From: Paeniglutamicibacter sulfureus
GTDB lineage: Bacteria > Actinomycetota > Actinomycetes > Actinomycetales > Micrococcaceae
Direction of reading: 5' to 3'
Assembly (NCBI RefSeq): GCF_039535115.1
Contig: NZ_BAAAWO010000001.1
Coordinates: 2,542,001 to 2,606,000 of the forward strand
Length of the DNA stretch: 64,000 bases
Part shown: positions 1 to 8,039 of the stretch, piece after piece
How the letters are laid out: each line of letters opens with the position of its first letter
Numbering within the stretch: position 1 is the stretch's first letter
The notes under the pieces: generated by a model
Databases searched by the model: none
The model's input: only the letters and a program-made list of their open reading frames with translations
Told to the model about the DNA's origin: nothing
Translations under genes and position numbers: made by a program

Positions 1-187
1 CCCGTGCCATGGAAACAGCGTACCCGACCCATCCACTTCGCCGTGTGGTTAGTGGCAACAAAATCCCACGCCAGATCCTAGGCTGGTTTCTGGGACTAAC
101 CCGCGGCGCCAGGATCCACGTCTTCGTGAACCCTCCCGAAAACCATGTCGCCACATTGCGGGATGCCCGTTCACGGCAGCTTTCCGA

Positions 188-1687
188 TCACCCGCCGATA
201 TGAGCACTTCTTCCATGCTCCGACCACCCCGTGCCAATTTGCTCGCTGTGAGGGAGATTGGGCAGAACAAATCTTTCGTAAGCTTTAAGGATGAGGCGAT
301 TTTCCGGAATCTCCTCAGGTTTTAGAGATTTATTGATGGCGTTCTGGACGCTCCAAGGCTCTTGCTCGCCCGAGTCGTTCACTATGTCGCAAATAACCTG
401 AACCATACGGGTGGCACCCAAAGCGGTGAGACTCTCCAACTCTCTCAAAGAGACTGCAAGACATGGAATGCCTGGGTCGGTAAGGTGCCCGTGGAAATCC
501 TTGGCATTTGCGCAGTGGATAGGTTCGGCGGTGACGATGAGTCCTATTTGTTTTAAGTCTTTCGGAATCTCGTGGAACTTCGGGTGTTCGCTAAGGATGA
601 GTTCACTGCTGGTCTTAATCTGCTTACGTGCTCTGCCGATACAATTTTCCAAAACTGTATCTATGCGGGTGCTCCCGGCTATGGCATCCGCTGATATTTT
701 CGCACTCTTACACTCAATCAAGAGCACCGTATCCTCAATCTGAGCAAACCAATCGATTGAGAGCATGGGGCTCTTAGTTCCGTAGTCAATCTCGGGTATG
801 ACTTGATCGAACCCCGCATACCCTAGCTGTAGACCGGTGTACGCTTCGACCCGCTTTCCAAGTTCCTCGGAGAAGCCCTCCCATGTTTCTGTGCCCCTGT
901 AGAAGAGATTGCCGATGGTCATGGTTTGAAGAATGTAGAAGTGCTGGGGAGCAACCAAAGATCCGTTTTGGAGATCAATCAGCGGATACCTTGCAAGGGG
1001 TGAGACTGCGAATCTTTTTTGGAGCTCACCCAATTCGTTCTTCTGAGCAAAAGCATCTCGCGCATGTTGAATCGTGGTTGTCAGATCATTAATCGTTCGT
1101 TCAAACTGCTCATTCGTTAGACCAATTTTTCCGGCAAGGTCGTCGGGGAGAATCCCATCTGTCGAAGAGATCTGCCCCCCGTTTTCTTCCATAGCTACTG
1201 CGATCGCGAAAACAGCCTGCATACGCTCTTGGAGGGACATTCCAAATACATCATGCCAGTCGCGCTGTGGAAGACGAGAGTCATCGAGTTGCTGGTCGAC
1301 GAACAACAAGTAGGTTCGGGCAATTTCATATAATGGCGATACTTGGAACTTGATTTGTTCGTACATGTAGGCGCCCATGATCAGCTGCAGGTCCCTTCGG
1401 GATCGCCCATCGGTCCTTCCTGCTGTATTGAACAGGTTAAAGAGTCTCGGAAGCGTCTTTTCTGTCACTGGCTTCGAGCGCATCTCGCTGCCGTACAGGA
1501 TCGATTCCCGCGCCAGTGCCGCAATCGCCCACGGCGAGATTGATCCCCTAGATATATCGTGTGAGTAGTTGTCCAACGTCGCGGCCATCGACGCTAGCTT
1601 AGGCAAGAGCTCTGATGGCTTATGTCTTTTGACTGCTTGGGTTACTTCACTCCAGCGCGGTGTGTTGTCCCTGCCCAATTGGTTCAT
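188..1687 (-). CDS. Hypothetical protein with PD-(D/E)XK nuclease-like motif
   Basis: A 499-residue protein that I cannot assign to a named family. Near residues 310-327 it has a buried Asp followed by a hydrophobic strand ending in ECK (D312, E325, K327), the spacing expected of the PD-(D/E)XK restriction-endonuclease-like fold. The N-terminal 250 residues look helical and carry no motif I recognise. No signal peptide or membrane segment is visible. The gene is visibly less GC-rich than its neighbours, which suggests separate acquisition. A role in DNA cleavage, repair or defence is inference from the motif only. It lies 82 bp from the next gene and is probably transcribed alone. Confidence 0.7.
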   Translation of the reverse strand: MNQLGRDNTPRWSEVTQAVKRHKPSELLPKLASMAATLDNYSHDISRGSISPWAIAALARESILYGSEMRSKPVTEKTLPRLFNLFNTAGRTDGRSRRDLQLIMGAYMYEQIKFQVSPLYEIARTYLLFVDQQLDDSRLPQRDWHDVFGMSLQERMQAVFAIAVAMEENGGQISSTDGILPDDLAGKIGLTNEQFERTINDLTTTIQHARDAFAQKNELGELQKRFAVSPLARYPLIDLQNGSLVAPQHFYILQTMTIGNLFYRGTETWEGFSEELGKRVEAYTGLQLGYAGFDQVIPEIDYGTKSPMLSIDWFAQIEDTVLLIECKSAKISADAIAGSTRIDTVLENCIGRARKQIKTSSELILSEHPKFHEIPKDLKQIGLIVTAEPIHCANAKDFHGHLTDPGIPCLAVSLRELESLTALGATRMVQVICDIVNDSGEQEPWSVQNAINKSLKPEEIPENRLILKAYERFVLPNLPHSEQIGTGWSEHGRSAHIGG

Positions 1688-1769
1688 TGTCGCTTCTCAC
1701 TTTGCTTATGTCTTTTTTGGCCGTCATAGCCCGCTCTTGCGTTCTCGCTGTTGTCTCGGTTTGCCCGAT

Positions 1770-2072
1770 TCAGGAGGCTTGGTCTGCAGGTGGTCCAGGT
1801 ACCGGCCACGGCAAGTCATCGAGGATCTGCCACAGCGTGGCACTGTCGGCGGCGGTGCGGGAAAGGCCCGGCAGTTCGTCCAGGGCGAGTGCCTGCAGGT
1901 ACTTGGCGACGGTCACTGTTGCTTCGGCATAGGCGGCGTGGCCGTCGTGGCCGGCGGTGACGATGGCGGCGCATTTCTGCGCTTGGTGGCGGGTCAGGTG
2001 GACCGGGATGTTGTCCAGCTCGTCGGGAGCATTGAGTAGTCCTTGGTACTTGTCCGGGTCAAGGATTCCCAT
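1770..2072 (-). CDS. Small hypothetical protein (100 aa)
   Basis: The same frame stays open upstream, but the protein-like part starts at the ATG at 2072, beginning MGILDPDKYQ, just 2 bp after the stop of the preceding gene. I chose that start because the upstream residues are Arg/Pro-rich noise typical of a shadow frame. The protein is soluble and acidic, with no motif I recognise. The close packing of three small genes here (2908 to 1770) indicates one operon. Similar small unannotated genes are common on actinobacterial plasmids and integrative elements; that comparison is from general knowledge. Confidence 0.6.
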   Translation of the reverse strand: MGILDPDKYQGLLNAPDELDNIPVHLTRHQAQKCAAIVTAGHDGHAAYAEATVTVAKYLQALALDELPGLSRTAADSATLWQILDDLPWPVPGPPADQAS

Positions 2073-2074
2073 GG

Positions 2075-2479
2075 TTAGGCATCGTTGCTTGCTCGGCGGA
2101 GTTCTTCCAGCTGGCGGCGTTCCTCGGCGGTTCGGTATCCCTGCCCGGCGATGGCGTTCTGTGCCAGTGCCAGTTCCTCGCCCATTTGCTGGGCCAGTTT
2201 TGCGGCCCGGGCGAGGTGTTCTCCGGCCAGGGCGACGCTGGCGGCGGGGTCTTTGCCCTCGTATTCGGTGACGTCGTATTCCTCGAGGGATTTCACGAGC
2301 CCTTGGGCGAGTTGGTTGGAAATCTGGGGCAGGAAGTTGCCGAAGTTTTTGAGGTTCCCCAGGATCCGGTACACGTCCGGTGCAGGGTGGGTTGCCCGGG
2401 TGAGGTGGGCCAGGGCGCGCAGTGCGTCGTAGGCGGTGTCGGCTTCCTGCACTGCTTCGGGGGTCTTGTCGTCGTCCAT
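2075..2479 (-). CDS. Small hypothetical protein (134 aa), helical
   Basis: A 134-residue acidic, Ala/Leu/Glu-rich protein predicted from composition to be mostly helical. The C-terminal half (Ala/Gln/Glu repeats around residues 85-130) could form a coiled coil. There is no Cys or His cluster, signal peptide or membrane segment. It lies between two other small genes with gaps of 2 and 6 bp, so all three are probably cotranscribed from upstream of 2908. I do not recognise a family. The context points to plasmid or integrative-element maintenance or transfer, but nothing in the sequence proves this. Confidence 0.65.
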   Translation of the reverse strand: MDDDKTPEAVQEADTAYDALRALAHLTRATHPAPDVYRILGNLKNFGNFLPQISNQLAQGLVKSLEEYDVTEYEGKDPAASVALAGEHLARAAKLAQQMGEELALAQNAIAGQGYRTAEERRQLEELRRASNDA

Positions 2480-2485
2480 GATCGT

Positions 2486-2908
2486 TTACTCCTGGTTCCT
2501 TGGTCCTTGTTCTGTTCTCACCATATCGGTGGGGCACCAGGTGCCCATGAGTTCCCCGGTGTCATCGATCCACGCGATGTGCACCAGGTGCGTGGTCCGG
2601 GCGGTGACTTCGACCGGAAGGATCAGGCTGCCGCTGTTGGTGGGGATCTCTGCGGTGGCCCGGTGGTGCGGCACGGCTTGGGCCGGTTCGTCGCCGGGGT
2701 AAAGGCGCATGAGTTCGTACGCGGTGCCTTGGTGGGTGAAGGAGTCGTGGTTTCCCCGTGCCGGGGTGTCCGGGGCGCGCAGCGCCCTGGTGCGGCGGCC
2801 GGGGGAGCTTGCGGAGGAGGCCGCCGCCGAAATCTGTAGCCGCGGTTCCCAGGGGGATTCGTTGCGGAGCTGCGTGGGGTGGTGGGTAAAGGTCATGTCG
2901 ATGCTCAT
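2486..2908 (-). CDS. Hypothetical protein (140 aa)
   Basis: First gene of the three-gene operon. The C-terminal half (residues 55-140) looks like a compact beta-rich domain with several Trp/His/Tyr positions. The N-terminal 45 residues are low-complexity (Ser/Ala/Arg/Pro). The DNA coding that low-complexity part (2792-2828) closely matches the GC-rich repeat found next to the terminators at 4895, 5090 and 6069. The N-terminal linker may therefore have been built from, or invaded by, that repeat. Family and function are unknown to me. Confidence 0.55.
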   Translation of the reverse strand: MSIDMTFTHHPTQLRNESPWEPRLQISAAASSASSPGRRTRALRAPDTPARGNHDSFTHQGTAYELMRLYPGDEPAQAVPHHRATAEIPTNSGSLILPVEVTARTTHLVHIAWIDDTGELMGTWCPTDMVRTEQGPRNQE

Positions 2909-2937
2909 GTGTGGGTCTCCCTTTTGGGTGTGAGTGT

Positions 2938-2979
2938 AGCTAAGTGGGGCGACGTTTTGGAACGTCGCCCCACTTAGCT
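2938..2979. terminator. Perfect 19-bp-stem hairpin
   Basis: AGCTAAGTGGGGCGACGTT is followed by a 4-nt loop and its exact complement. It lies between the stop of the DUF4192 gene (2990) and the next minus-strand gene start (2908). There is no T-run on either side, so it is either a factor-assisted terminator or an mRNA-stabilising or attenuating hairpin. Confidence 0.55.
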
Positions 2980-2989
2980 GGTGGTTGGG

Positions 2990-3979
2990 TTAGCGCTTGG
3001 TGCTGGCTGACCTCGGGAGTTCGCCGGTGTTGATCATTTTGATCAACAGGGTGGTGAGGCGGTGCTCGGGGTCGGCAACGAGCGCGAGGGCCAGGAATTT
3101 CATGGCTTCGCTTCCCTTGCCGTCGATCCAGCGTGCCCATCCGACTCCGGCCAGCAGGTCGGTGCGGCTGGCTTCGGGGATGAATTCCAGCGCGGTATAG
3201 ACTGCGTCGGCACCCGTGAGGAAGAATTCCCAATCTTCCGGTGCTTTCTCCCCCATCAGGACGGCGCTAATCGTTCCGGCGTCGTCACTGGTGGTGGCCA
3301 GCGAGGCGAACAGCAGGTCACGCACGTTCTTGTTGGTGCAGATTCCGGCCAGCCATGCGGCGTGCTCGGGGCTGACCTTCCCGTTGTGGCGGTATCCGCC
3401 GACCATGTCGGCCAGCGTGCCGCGCACCACGGCGCGGGTTTCGGCGTCCTCGAAGCCCATGTGACGGGCGTCGTTGATGAATTTCTCGAGGTCGCTGATG
3501 CTTGCCGGGGTGGTGCAGGCCGGAATGTCTGCGGCCATCTTGGCGGCCTTGTTGGTGCTGAACATCAAGGCCAGTGCCGCGTTGGATTCGGCCACGGTGG
3601 AGAATTCCACCGCGTCGGTGGAATCGCCGTCGTAGTCCATGACCCATCCATCGGTGATGAGCACCGAGTTCCTGACGGGGCATCCCGCGCGGGCCAAGGT
3701 GTCGCCCAACGCGCGGAACTGCTGGGTGGTCATGGCCTTTTCGTTCTCGAAGCTCAACAGGATGACGCTGTTGGCATCACTCACGCGGTGAACGTACGTG
3801 GTGATTTGCTGTGCCCATTCCTCGGCGGGTGCTTCGGGGCTGGCATCCACGCGCAGGGTGGCCAGCAGGCCGTTGTCGTTCGTCAGCATGAGGACCACCG
3901 ACGAGGTGGGGATGAAGCCAATTCCGTGAATGGCGACTGCCGTGACCTCGGCCATGGTGGTTGCTTTGATGCTTTTCAT
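2990..3979 (-). CDS. DUF4192 domain-containing protein
   Basis: A 329-residue protein that fits DUF4192, a family of unknown function found almost only in Actinobacteria. Signs of this are a conserved beta-rich N-terminus with VVLMLTNDNG and LRVD segments, the block around VRNSVLITDGWVMDY, and a C-terminal helical repeat region. I start it at the ATG at 3979 because GAGGAAAACAACC directly precedes it. The longer open frame runs into a leader that is repeated elsewhere with single-base indels and so is not coding. DUF4192 genes are frequent on plasmids and ICEs of this group. It is expressed from repeat copy A. Confidence 0.85.
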   Translation of the reverse strand: MKSIKATTMAEVTAVAIHGIGFIPTSSVVLMLTNDNGLLATLRVDASPEAPAEEWAQQITTYVHRVSDANSVILLSFENEKAMTTQQFRALGDTLARAGCPVRNSVLITDGWVMDYDGDSTDAVEFSTVAESNAALALMFSTNKAAKMAADIPACTTPASISDLEKFINDARHMGFEDAETRAVVRGTLADMVGGYRHNGKVSPEHAAWLAGICTNKNVRDLLFASLATTSDDAGTISAVLMGEKAPEDWEFFLTGADAVYTALEFIPEASRTDLLAGVGWARWIDGKGSEAMKFLALALVADPEHRLTTLLIKMINTGELPRSASTKR

Positions 3980-4600
3980 GGTTGTTTTCCTCAATCTGTG
4001 GGTGAGGGGGATCGCGGAACCAGCCCCGCGCTTTGTCTCTCCCCCGCGTTTTTTGGTTGCTGGCGAAATGAAATGAGCGGACCGAGCACCAAGGAGCAGC
4101 AACCCGCAGGGCAGGTGCGGCCAATTGTTTGTGAGGAAATAAGCGCAGCGCCGATCAAAGAATTTGCCGGGCTGGCCCCGCAGCGCAGCAAGGGGCTTGT
4201 GCCCTTGGTGTCGGGCCATAAACTCCGAAGGACAGCAACCGAAAAAGGGGACGGCCGAAGGCCGGCACCTGATTCGCCGGAGGCGGATCAGGTCAACAGC
4301 CGCACCGCGCCAGCGGGGCGTCCGGTTCCTGGGTGCGAGCGAGCGAGTACCCAGGACTCCCTCAAACCCCCGGCTAACTGATCAACGCTCCCCCGCGGCT
4401 TTCCGGTCAGCTCATCCACGGCGCCGTCCACGCAAGTCGTCCATGCGCGGTAGCGGGTGTGGCGAGTCTGTGCGTCGGGGCGGTGGGTGAAGTGCAGTGC
4501 TGTGGGTGGGTGGACACGCCTGCGATGAAATGTCAGGCCATCCACAGCCAAACGAGGTGGCCGGAAACTCGTATGGCCGCCGCTTGCGAAGTGGCCAGCA
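3977..4600 (-). repeat. Leader repeat, copy A (about 625 bp)
   Basis: This stretch matches 7110-7736 nearly base for base. Its first part (3993-4373) also matches 5599-5983. Read on the minus strand it is the 5' leader of the DUF4192 gene and includes the ribosome-binding site. It contains hairpins: CCTGATTCGCC/GGCGGATCAGG at 4268-4292, a GGCC-loop-GGCC stem just beside it, and CCTGGGT/ACCCAGG at about 4328-4355. Copies differ by single-base indels (six versus seven Ts after GCG, ATGAGC versus ATGAAGC), so it is not protein coding. Confidence 0.85.
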
Positions 4601-4845
4601 TATGGCCGCCGCTTGCGAAGTGGCCAGCACATGGCCGCCGCTTGCGAAGTGGCCAGCATATGGCCGCCGCTTGCGAAGTGGCCAGCATATGGCCGCCGCT
4701 TGCGAAGTGGCCAGCAGTGGCGCACCGCGCCATCATGACCGAAGGTCAGCACATGGCCGCCGCTTGCGAAGTGGCCAGCAGTGGCGCACCGCGCCATCAT
4801 GACCGAAGGTCAGCACATGGCCGCCGCTTGCGAAGTGGCCAGCAC
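4573..4845. repeat. 29-bp iteron-like tandem repeats with 64-bp higher-order unit
   Basis: Units begin at 4573, 4602, 4631, 4660 and 4689, an exact 29-bp period. Further cores at 4753 and 4817 have a 64-bp period (29-bp core plus a 35-bp segment containing GCGCACCGCGCCATCATGAC). The core carries inverted arms TGGCC...GGCCA around CTTGCGAAG. A single core also occurs at 7709. There are no unique spacers, so it is not CRISPR. Iterons of a replication origin or partition site are the most likely reading, but no Rep gene is in the window. Confidence 0.8.
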
Positions 4846-4894
4846 ACCCAGGCTAGATACCGAGAGACCCGTGCGTGCAGTGGTCACTGTACTG

Positions 4895-4989
4895 CGCGCA
4901 GCGTCTGGCGGCCGGGGGAGCTGGCGGCGGAGGCCGCCCGCGCAACCAGGAAAAGGGGAGGCACACGCCTGTTCGGTGCGCCCCTCCCC
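4895..4989 (-). terminator. Orphan terminator block, copy 1
   Basis: A GC-rich segment (GGCGGCCGGGGGAGCTGGCG at its core) is followed by a stem whose minus-strand reading is GGGGAGGGGCGCAC, loop, GTGCCTCCCC, TTTT. It matches the blocks after the 106-aa gene and after dprA, but no gene lies between it and 5145. A gene that once ended here seems to be gone. Confidence 0.5.
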
Positions 4990-5002
4990 CGCCCGGCCCC
5001 TC

Positions 5003-5140
5003 GGCATTCCGCGGGGAGTGGATGATGCATTACTCATTCACTCAAACGAGTGTGTGGGTACAAGACGCGATGTTGCCGGGCCTGGCCATCGCGCAGCGTC
5101 GACGGCCGGGGGAGCTGGCGGCGGAGGCCGCCCGCTCCAC
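5003..5140. repeat. Direct repeat D, copy 1 (about 138 bp)
   Basis: This matches 5982-6122 with few differences. It includes the hairpin CACTC-AAAC-GAGTG (near 5038-5052) and the GC-rich terminator-block motif. In both places it directly follows a terminator in the minus-strand reading. Confidence 0.75.
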
Positions 5141-5144
5141 CACG

Positions 5145-5178
5145 AAAAAGGAGGGGACACCGAAACGGCGCCCCCTCC
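5145..5178 (-). terminator. Rho-independent terminator of the 106-aa gene
   Basis: On the minus strand GGAGGGG, a 15-nt loop and CCCCTCC are followed by TTTTT. It lies 12 bp after the stop codon of the 106-aa gene. Confidence 0.75.
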
Positions 5179-5190
5179 CCCACAGCGTGG

Positions 5191-5511
5191 TTACTGCTCT
5201 GCTACAGGGTTAGCTTCTTCTTCTATTGAGAACATGCCCAAAACGGCGTCCTGGATCTCGCCGATTCGCCACGTGAGGCGCTGGTCGCAGGCTTCCAAGA
5301 GGATCATGCCGGTGTCCTTGAAGTAGTCCTCTTCTTCTGGGCTGTCGGCTGGCATCAGAATTGGTGAGGAAAAGAGTCTTGCCTCAGAAGGGCTCACCGG
5401 ATATCGGATTGCTGCAATGGAATGGCAAATGGCGCGCAGTTCGAAGTCTCCTTGGAGTTCTGCCGGAACGTGCTCGTCAAGAACGGCCTGGAGCTGTTCG
5501 TTGGAAATCAT
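5191..5511 (-). CDS. Hypothetical protein (106 aa)
   Basis: An acidic 106-residue protein with no recognised domain, Cys pair or membrane segment. A GAGGACGAAGACG sequence precedes the ATG at 5511. It has its own terminator at 5145-5178, and repeat copy B lies about 90 bp upstream, so it is a single-gene unit driven by the same kind of leader as the DUF4192 and dprA genes. Function unknown. The context is plasmid or integrative-element backbone. Confidence 0.7.
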   Translation of the reverse strand: MISNEQLQAVLDEHVPAELQGDFELRAICHSIAAIRYPVSPSEARLFSSPILMPADSPEEEDYFKDTGMILLEACDQRLTWRIGEIQDAVLGMFSIEEEANPVAEQ

Positions 5512-5598
5512 CGTCTTCGTCCTCGTTCTCTAGGTAGTGGAAACTAGCCGTAGGACCATGCTATTCATGGCCTACCATGATTGCCGGTTCGCTTGAAG

Positions 5599-5983
5599 CA
5601 ATCTGTGGGTGAGGGGGATCGCGGAACCAGCCCCGCGCTTTGTCTCTCCCCCGCGTTTTTTTGGTTGCTGGCGAAATGAAATGAAGCGGACCGAGCACCA
5701 AGGAGCAGCAACCCGTAGGGCAGGCCGGCCAATTCTTTGTGAGGAAATAAGCGCAGCGCCGATCAAAGAATTTGTTGGACTGGCCCCGCAGCGCAGCAAG
5801 GGGCTTGTGCCCTTGGTGTCGGGCCATAAACTCCGAAGGACAGCAACCGAAAAAAGGGGACGGCCGCAGGCCGGCACCTGATTCGCCGAAAGGCGGATCA
5901 GGTCAACAGCCGCACCGCGCCAGCGGGGCGTCCGGTTCCTGGGTGCGAGCGAGCGAGTGCCCAGGACTCCCTCAAACCCCCGG
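5599..5983 (-). repeat. Leader repeat, copy B (about 385 bp)
   Basis: The shorter copy of the leader repeat, upstream of the 106-aa gene. It lacks the RBS/start-codon end that copies A and C share. The hairpin at 5877-5902 keeps both stem arms but has a GAAA-type loop instead of GGA. The neighbouring GGCC stem has loop GCA instead of GAA. Confidence 0.85.
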
Positions 5984-6122
5984 CATTCCGCCGGGAGTAG
6001 ATGATGCATTACTCATTCACTCAAACGAGTGCGTGAGTACAAGACGCGATGATGCCGGACCTGGCCATCGCGCAGCGTCGGCGGCCGGGGGAGCTGGCGG
6101 CGGAGGCCGCCCGCACCACCAC
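5982..6122. repeat. Direct repeat D, copy 2
   Basis: The second copy of the 5003-5140 repeat, again ending in the GC-rich block beside a terminator. It joins leader copy B to the dprA terminator. Confidence 0.75.
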
Positions 6123-6123
6123 G

Positions 6124-6158
6124 AAAAAGGAGGGGCACCCGATACGGCGTGCCCCTCC
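6124..6158 (-). terminator. Rho-independent terminator after dprA
   Basis: On the minus strand GGAGGGGCAC, a 10-nt loop, GTGCCCCTCC and TTTTT. The 10-bp stem is perfect and lies 13 bp beyond the stop codon. Confidence 0.9.
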
Positions 6159-6170
6159 CCCACTGCGTGG

Positions 6171-7112
6171 TTAGTGGTTGGTATCCAACAAGTTCAATGC
6201 CTCGGCCCCGGTGGTGACGAGGTCGGCGACTCCGTCTCGTATGAGGCGGTGCGTTCCTGCGGAATTGGCAGAGAATACCGAGCCCGGCACGGCTCCGACG
6301 TTTCGCCCCATGGTCTTGGCATGGTTGGCGGTGGTCATTGCCCCGGAGCGCCAGCGCGCCTCTGTTACGACGGTTGCGCCGGTCAGCCCGGCGATGAGTC
6401 GGTTTCGGGCGAGGAAGCGCCAGCGCGTCGGTGCTTTGCCCGGCGCTAATTCGCTGAGCACGGTTCCCCTTTCGGCGATGCGCGCGAGCAAATCGGCGTT
6501 GCCGACTGGGTAGTACCGGTCAAGGCCTCCTGCCATCACAGCAATGGTTGGGCACTCGTTGTTTTCGGCGCTGAGCGCGGCTTCGTGTGCGGCGGCGTCG
6601 ATTCCGTAGGCTCCACCGGAGACAACGGTTACTCCGCTGTTTGCCGCGTGGATGGAAATTTCAGCGGTTGCTTGGCGTCCGTATTCGGTGGCGTCTCGTG
6701 AGCCGACGATGGCCAGCGCTCGGTGCGTTTCGGGGATCCCGTTTTCCATGTTTCCGCGCCACCAGAGGCCGATCGGGTTGGACCGGGGGTCGTTGCCAGC
6801 GGTCGGCCAGTTTTCGTCCTCGGGGGTCAGGAATCCCCCGCCTAGACGCTCGATCAAGGCGAGGCTTGCCTGGGCGTGTTCGCGGCCCCGGTATTTGCCT
6901 TTCCAGACGTACAGGGCGTCCTCGAGGTTTCGTTCGTTGGTGCTCTTGTGGCTGTTGAATATCTCGCGTTCCGAGTCGGTCATGGTCGCGTCCTGTTCGA
7001 CTATCGCCAGTCCTTTCTCGGGACCGACTGCGGCCAGCAGGGCGCGCGCTGCTCCGTCGCAGGGTTCGGAGAAATCGGTCCATGCGGCGTAAGCGATGCG
7101 TTGGGTGTTCAT
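6171..7112 (-). CDS. dprA: DprA/Smf-family DNA-processing protein
   Basis: A 313-residue DprA-like protein with the Rossmann-type DprA core: GSRDATEYGRQ (about residue 135), VSGGAYGIDAAAHEAAL, AVMAGGLDRYYPVG, and RFLARNRLIAGLTGATVVTEA. DprA binds single-stranded DNA and loads RecA during natural transformation. Plasmid and ICE copies such as this one are usually paralogues whose role in incoming DNA is less clear. The first 100 residues diverge from chromosomal DprA. I start it at the ATG at 7112 with GAGGAAAACAACC upstream, identical to the DUF4192 gene start. It is transcribed behind leader copy C and closed by the terminator at 6124-6158. Confidence 0.88.
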   Translation of the reverse strand: MNTQRIAYAAWTDFSEPCDGAARALLAAVGPEKGLAIVEQDATMTDSEREIFNSHKSTNERNLEDALYVWKGKYRGREHAQASLALIERLGGGFLTPEDENWPTAGNDPRSNPIGLWWRGNMENGIPETHRALAIVGSRDATEYGRQATAEISIHAANSGVTVVSGGAYGIDAAAHEAALSAENNECPTIAVMAGGLDRYYPVGNADLLARIAERGTVLSELAPGKAPTRWRFLARNRLIAGLTGATVVTEARWRSGAMTTANHAKTMGRNVGAVPGSVFSANSAGTHRLIRDGVADLVTTGAEALNLLDTNH

Positions 7113-7736
7113 GGTTGTTTTCCTCCATCGGTGGGTGAGGGGGATCGCGGAACCAGCCCCGCGCTCTTTGTCTCTCCCCCGCGTTTTTTTGGTTGCTGGC
7201 GAAATGAAATGAAGCGGACCGAGCACCAAGGAGCATCAACCCGCAGGGCAGGCCGGCCAATTCTTTGTGAGGAAATAAGCGCAGCGCCGGACACAGAATT
7301 TGCCGGGCTGGCCCCGCAGCGCAGCAAGGGGCTTGTGCCCTTGCTGTCGGGCCATAAACTCCGAAGGACAGCAACCAAAAAAAGGGGACGGCCTTTAGGC
7401 CGGCACCTGATCCGCCGAAGGCGGATCAGGTCAACAGCCGCACCGCGCAGCGGGGCGCCCGGTTCCCTGGGTGCGAGCGAGCGAGTACCCAGGGGCCCTG
7501 GAACCGCCGGATAGCTGATCAACGCTCCCCCAGGGCTTTCCGGCCGGCTCATCCACGGCGCCGTCCACGCAAGTCGTCCATGCGCGGTAGCGGGTGTGGC
7601 GAGTCTGTGCGTCGGGGCGGTGGGAGAAGTGCAGTGCTGTGGGTGGGTGGACACGCCTGCGATGAAATGTCAGGCCATCCACAGCCAAACGAGGTGGCCG
7701 GAAACTCGTATGGCCGCCGCTTGCGAAGTGCCCAGC
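7110..7736 (-). repeat. Leader repeat, copy C (about 625 bp)
   Basis: Nearly identical to 3977-4600 and located directly upstream of dprA. The hairpin at 7406-7430 has a perfect stem (CCTGATCCGCC/GGCGGATCAGG) where copy A has a G-U pair. The GGCC stem carries loop TTTA. It ends in a single copy of the 29-bp iteron core. Confidence 0.85.
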
Positions 7737-7802
7737 AGTGGCACATCTCGCTCGATGTCGCATCTGCCGCTATTGGAGCTTCCCCTCGGCTCATAGCACT
7801 GG

Positions 7803-7819
7803 ATACAGAACTTCTGTAT
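7803..7819. repeat. 17-bp perfect palindrome
   Basis: ATACAGAA and TTCTGTAT are separated by a single C. The size suits an operator for a dimeric repressor. The nearest genes are dprA's leader and copZ, neither close enough to assign it. Confidence 0.4.
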
Positions 7820-8010
7820 GTTCATCCAGATATGCCTACAGGTGGCATACGCGGAACCAGATGAGGCTAAAGCTGTTTACCCCCTTGTGATGCGGCTCTC
7901 GGACAACCACTGGAACGTTCTCAATTGGGGCTCCGATACGATACCCACCCCAGGACATCCCCCAATTTTTCTGCGTAGCTAGAATTTCTGAGTGCATTGT
8001 GACTCCAATT

Positions 8011-8039
8011 CAATTGTCCAGACGCTATCTGGACAATTG
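8011..8039. repeat. 12-bp perfect inverted repeat
   Basis: CAATTGTCCAGA, 5-nt spacer, TCTGGACAATTG. It is AT-richer than the surroundings. It could be an operator or a recombination/partition site. No T-run follows, so it is not a standard terminator. Confidence 0.45.

Noticed and set aside
3993..4219. N-terminal extension of the DUF4192 protein into the upstream repeat
   Set aside because: The other leader copies carry 1-bp indels relative to this frame, and a good ribosome-binding site precedes the ATG at 3979.
4573..4845. CRISPR array
   Set aside because: The 29-bp units are directly abutting or share the same 35-bp insert; there are no unique spacers and no cas genes.
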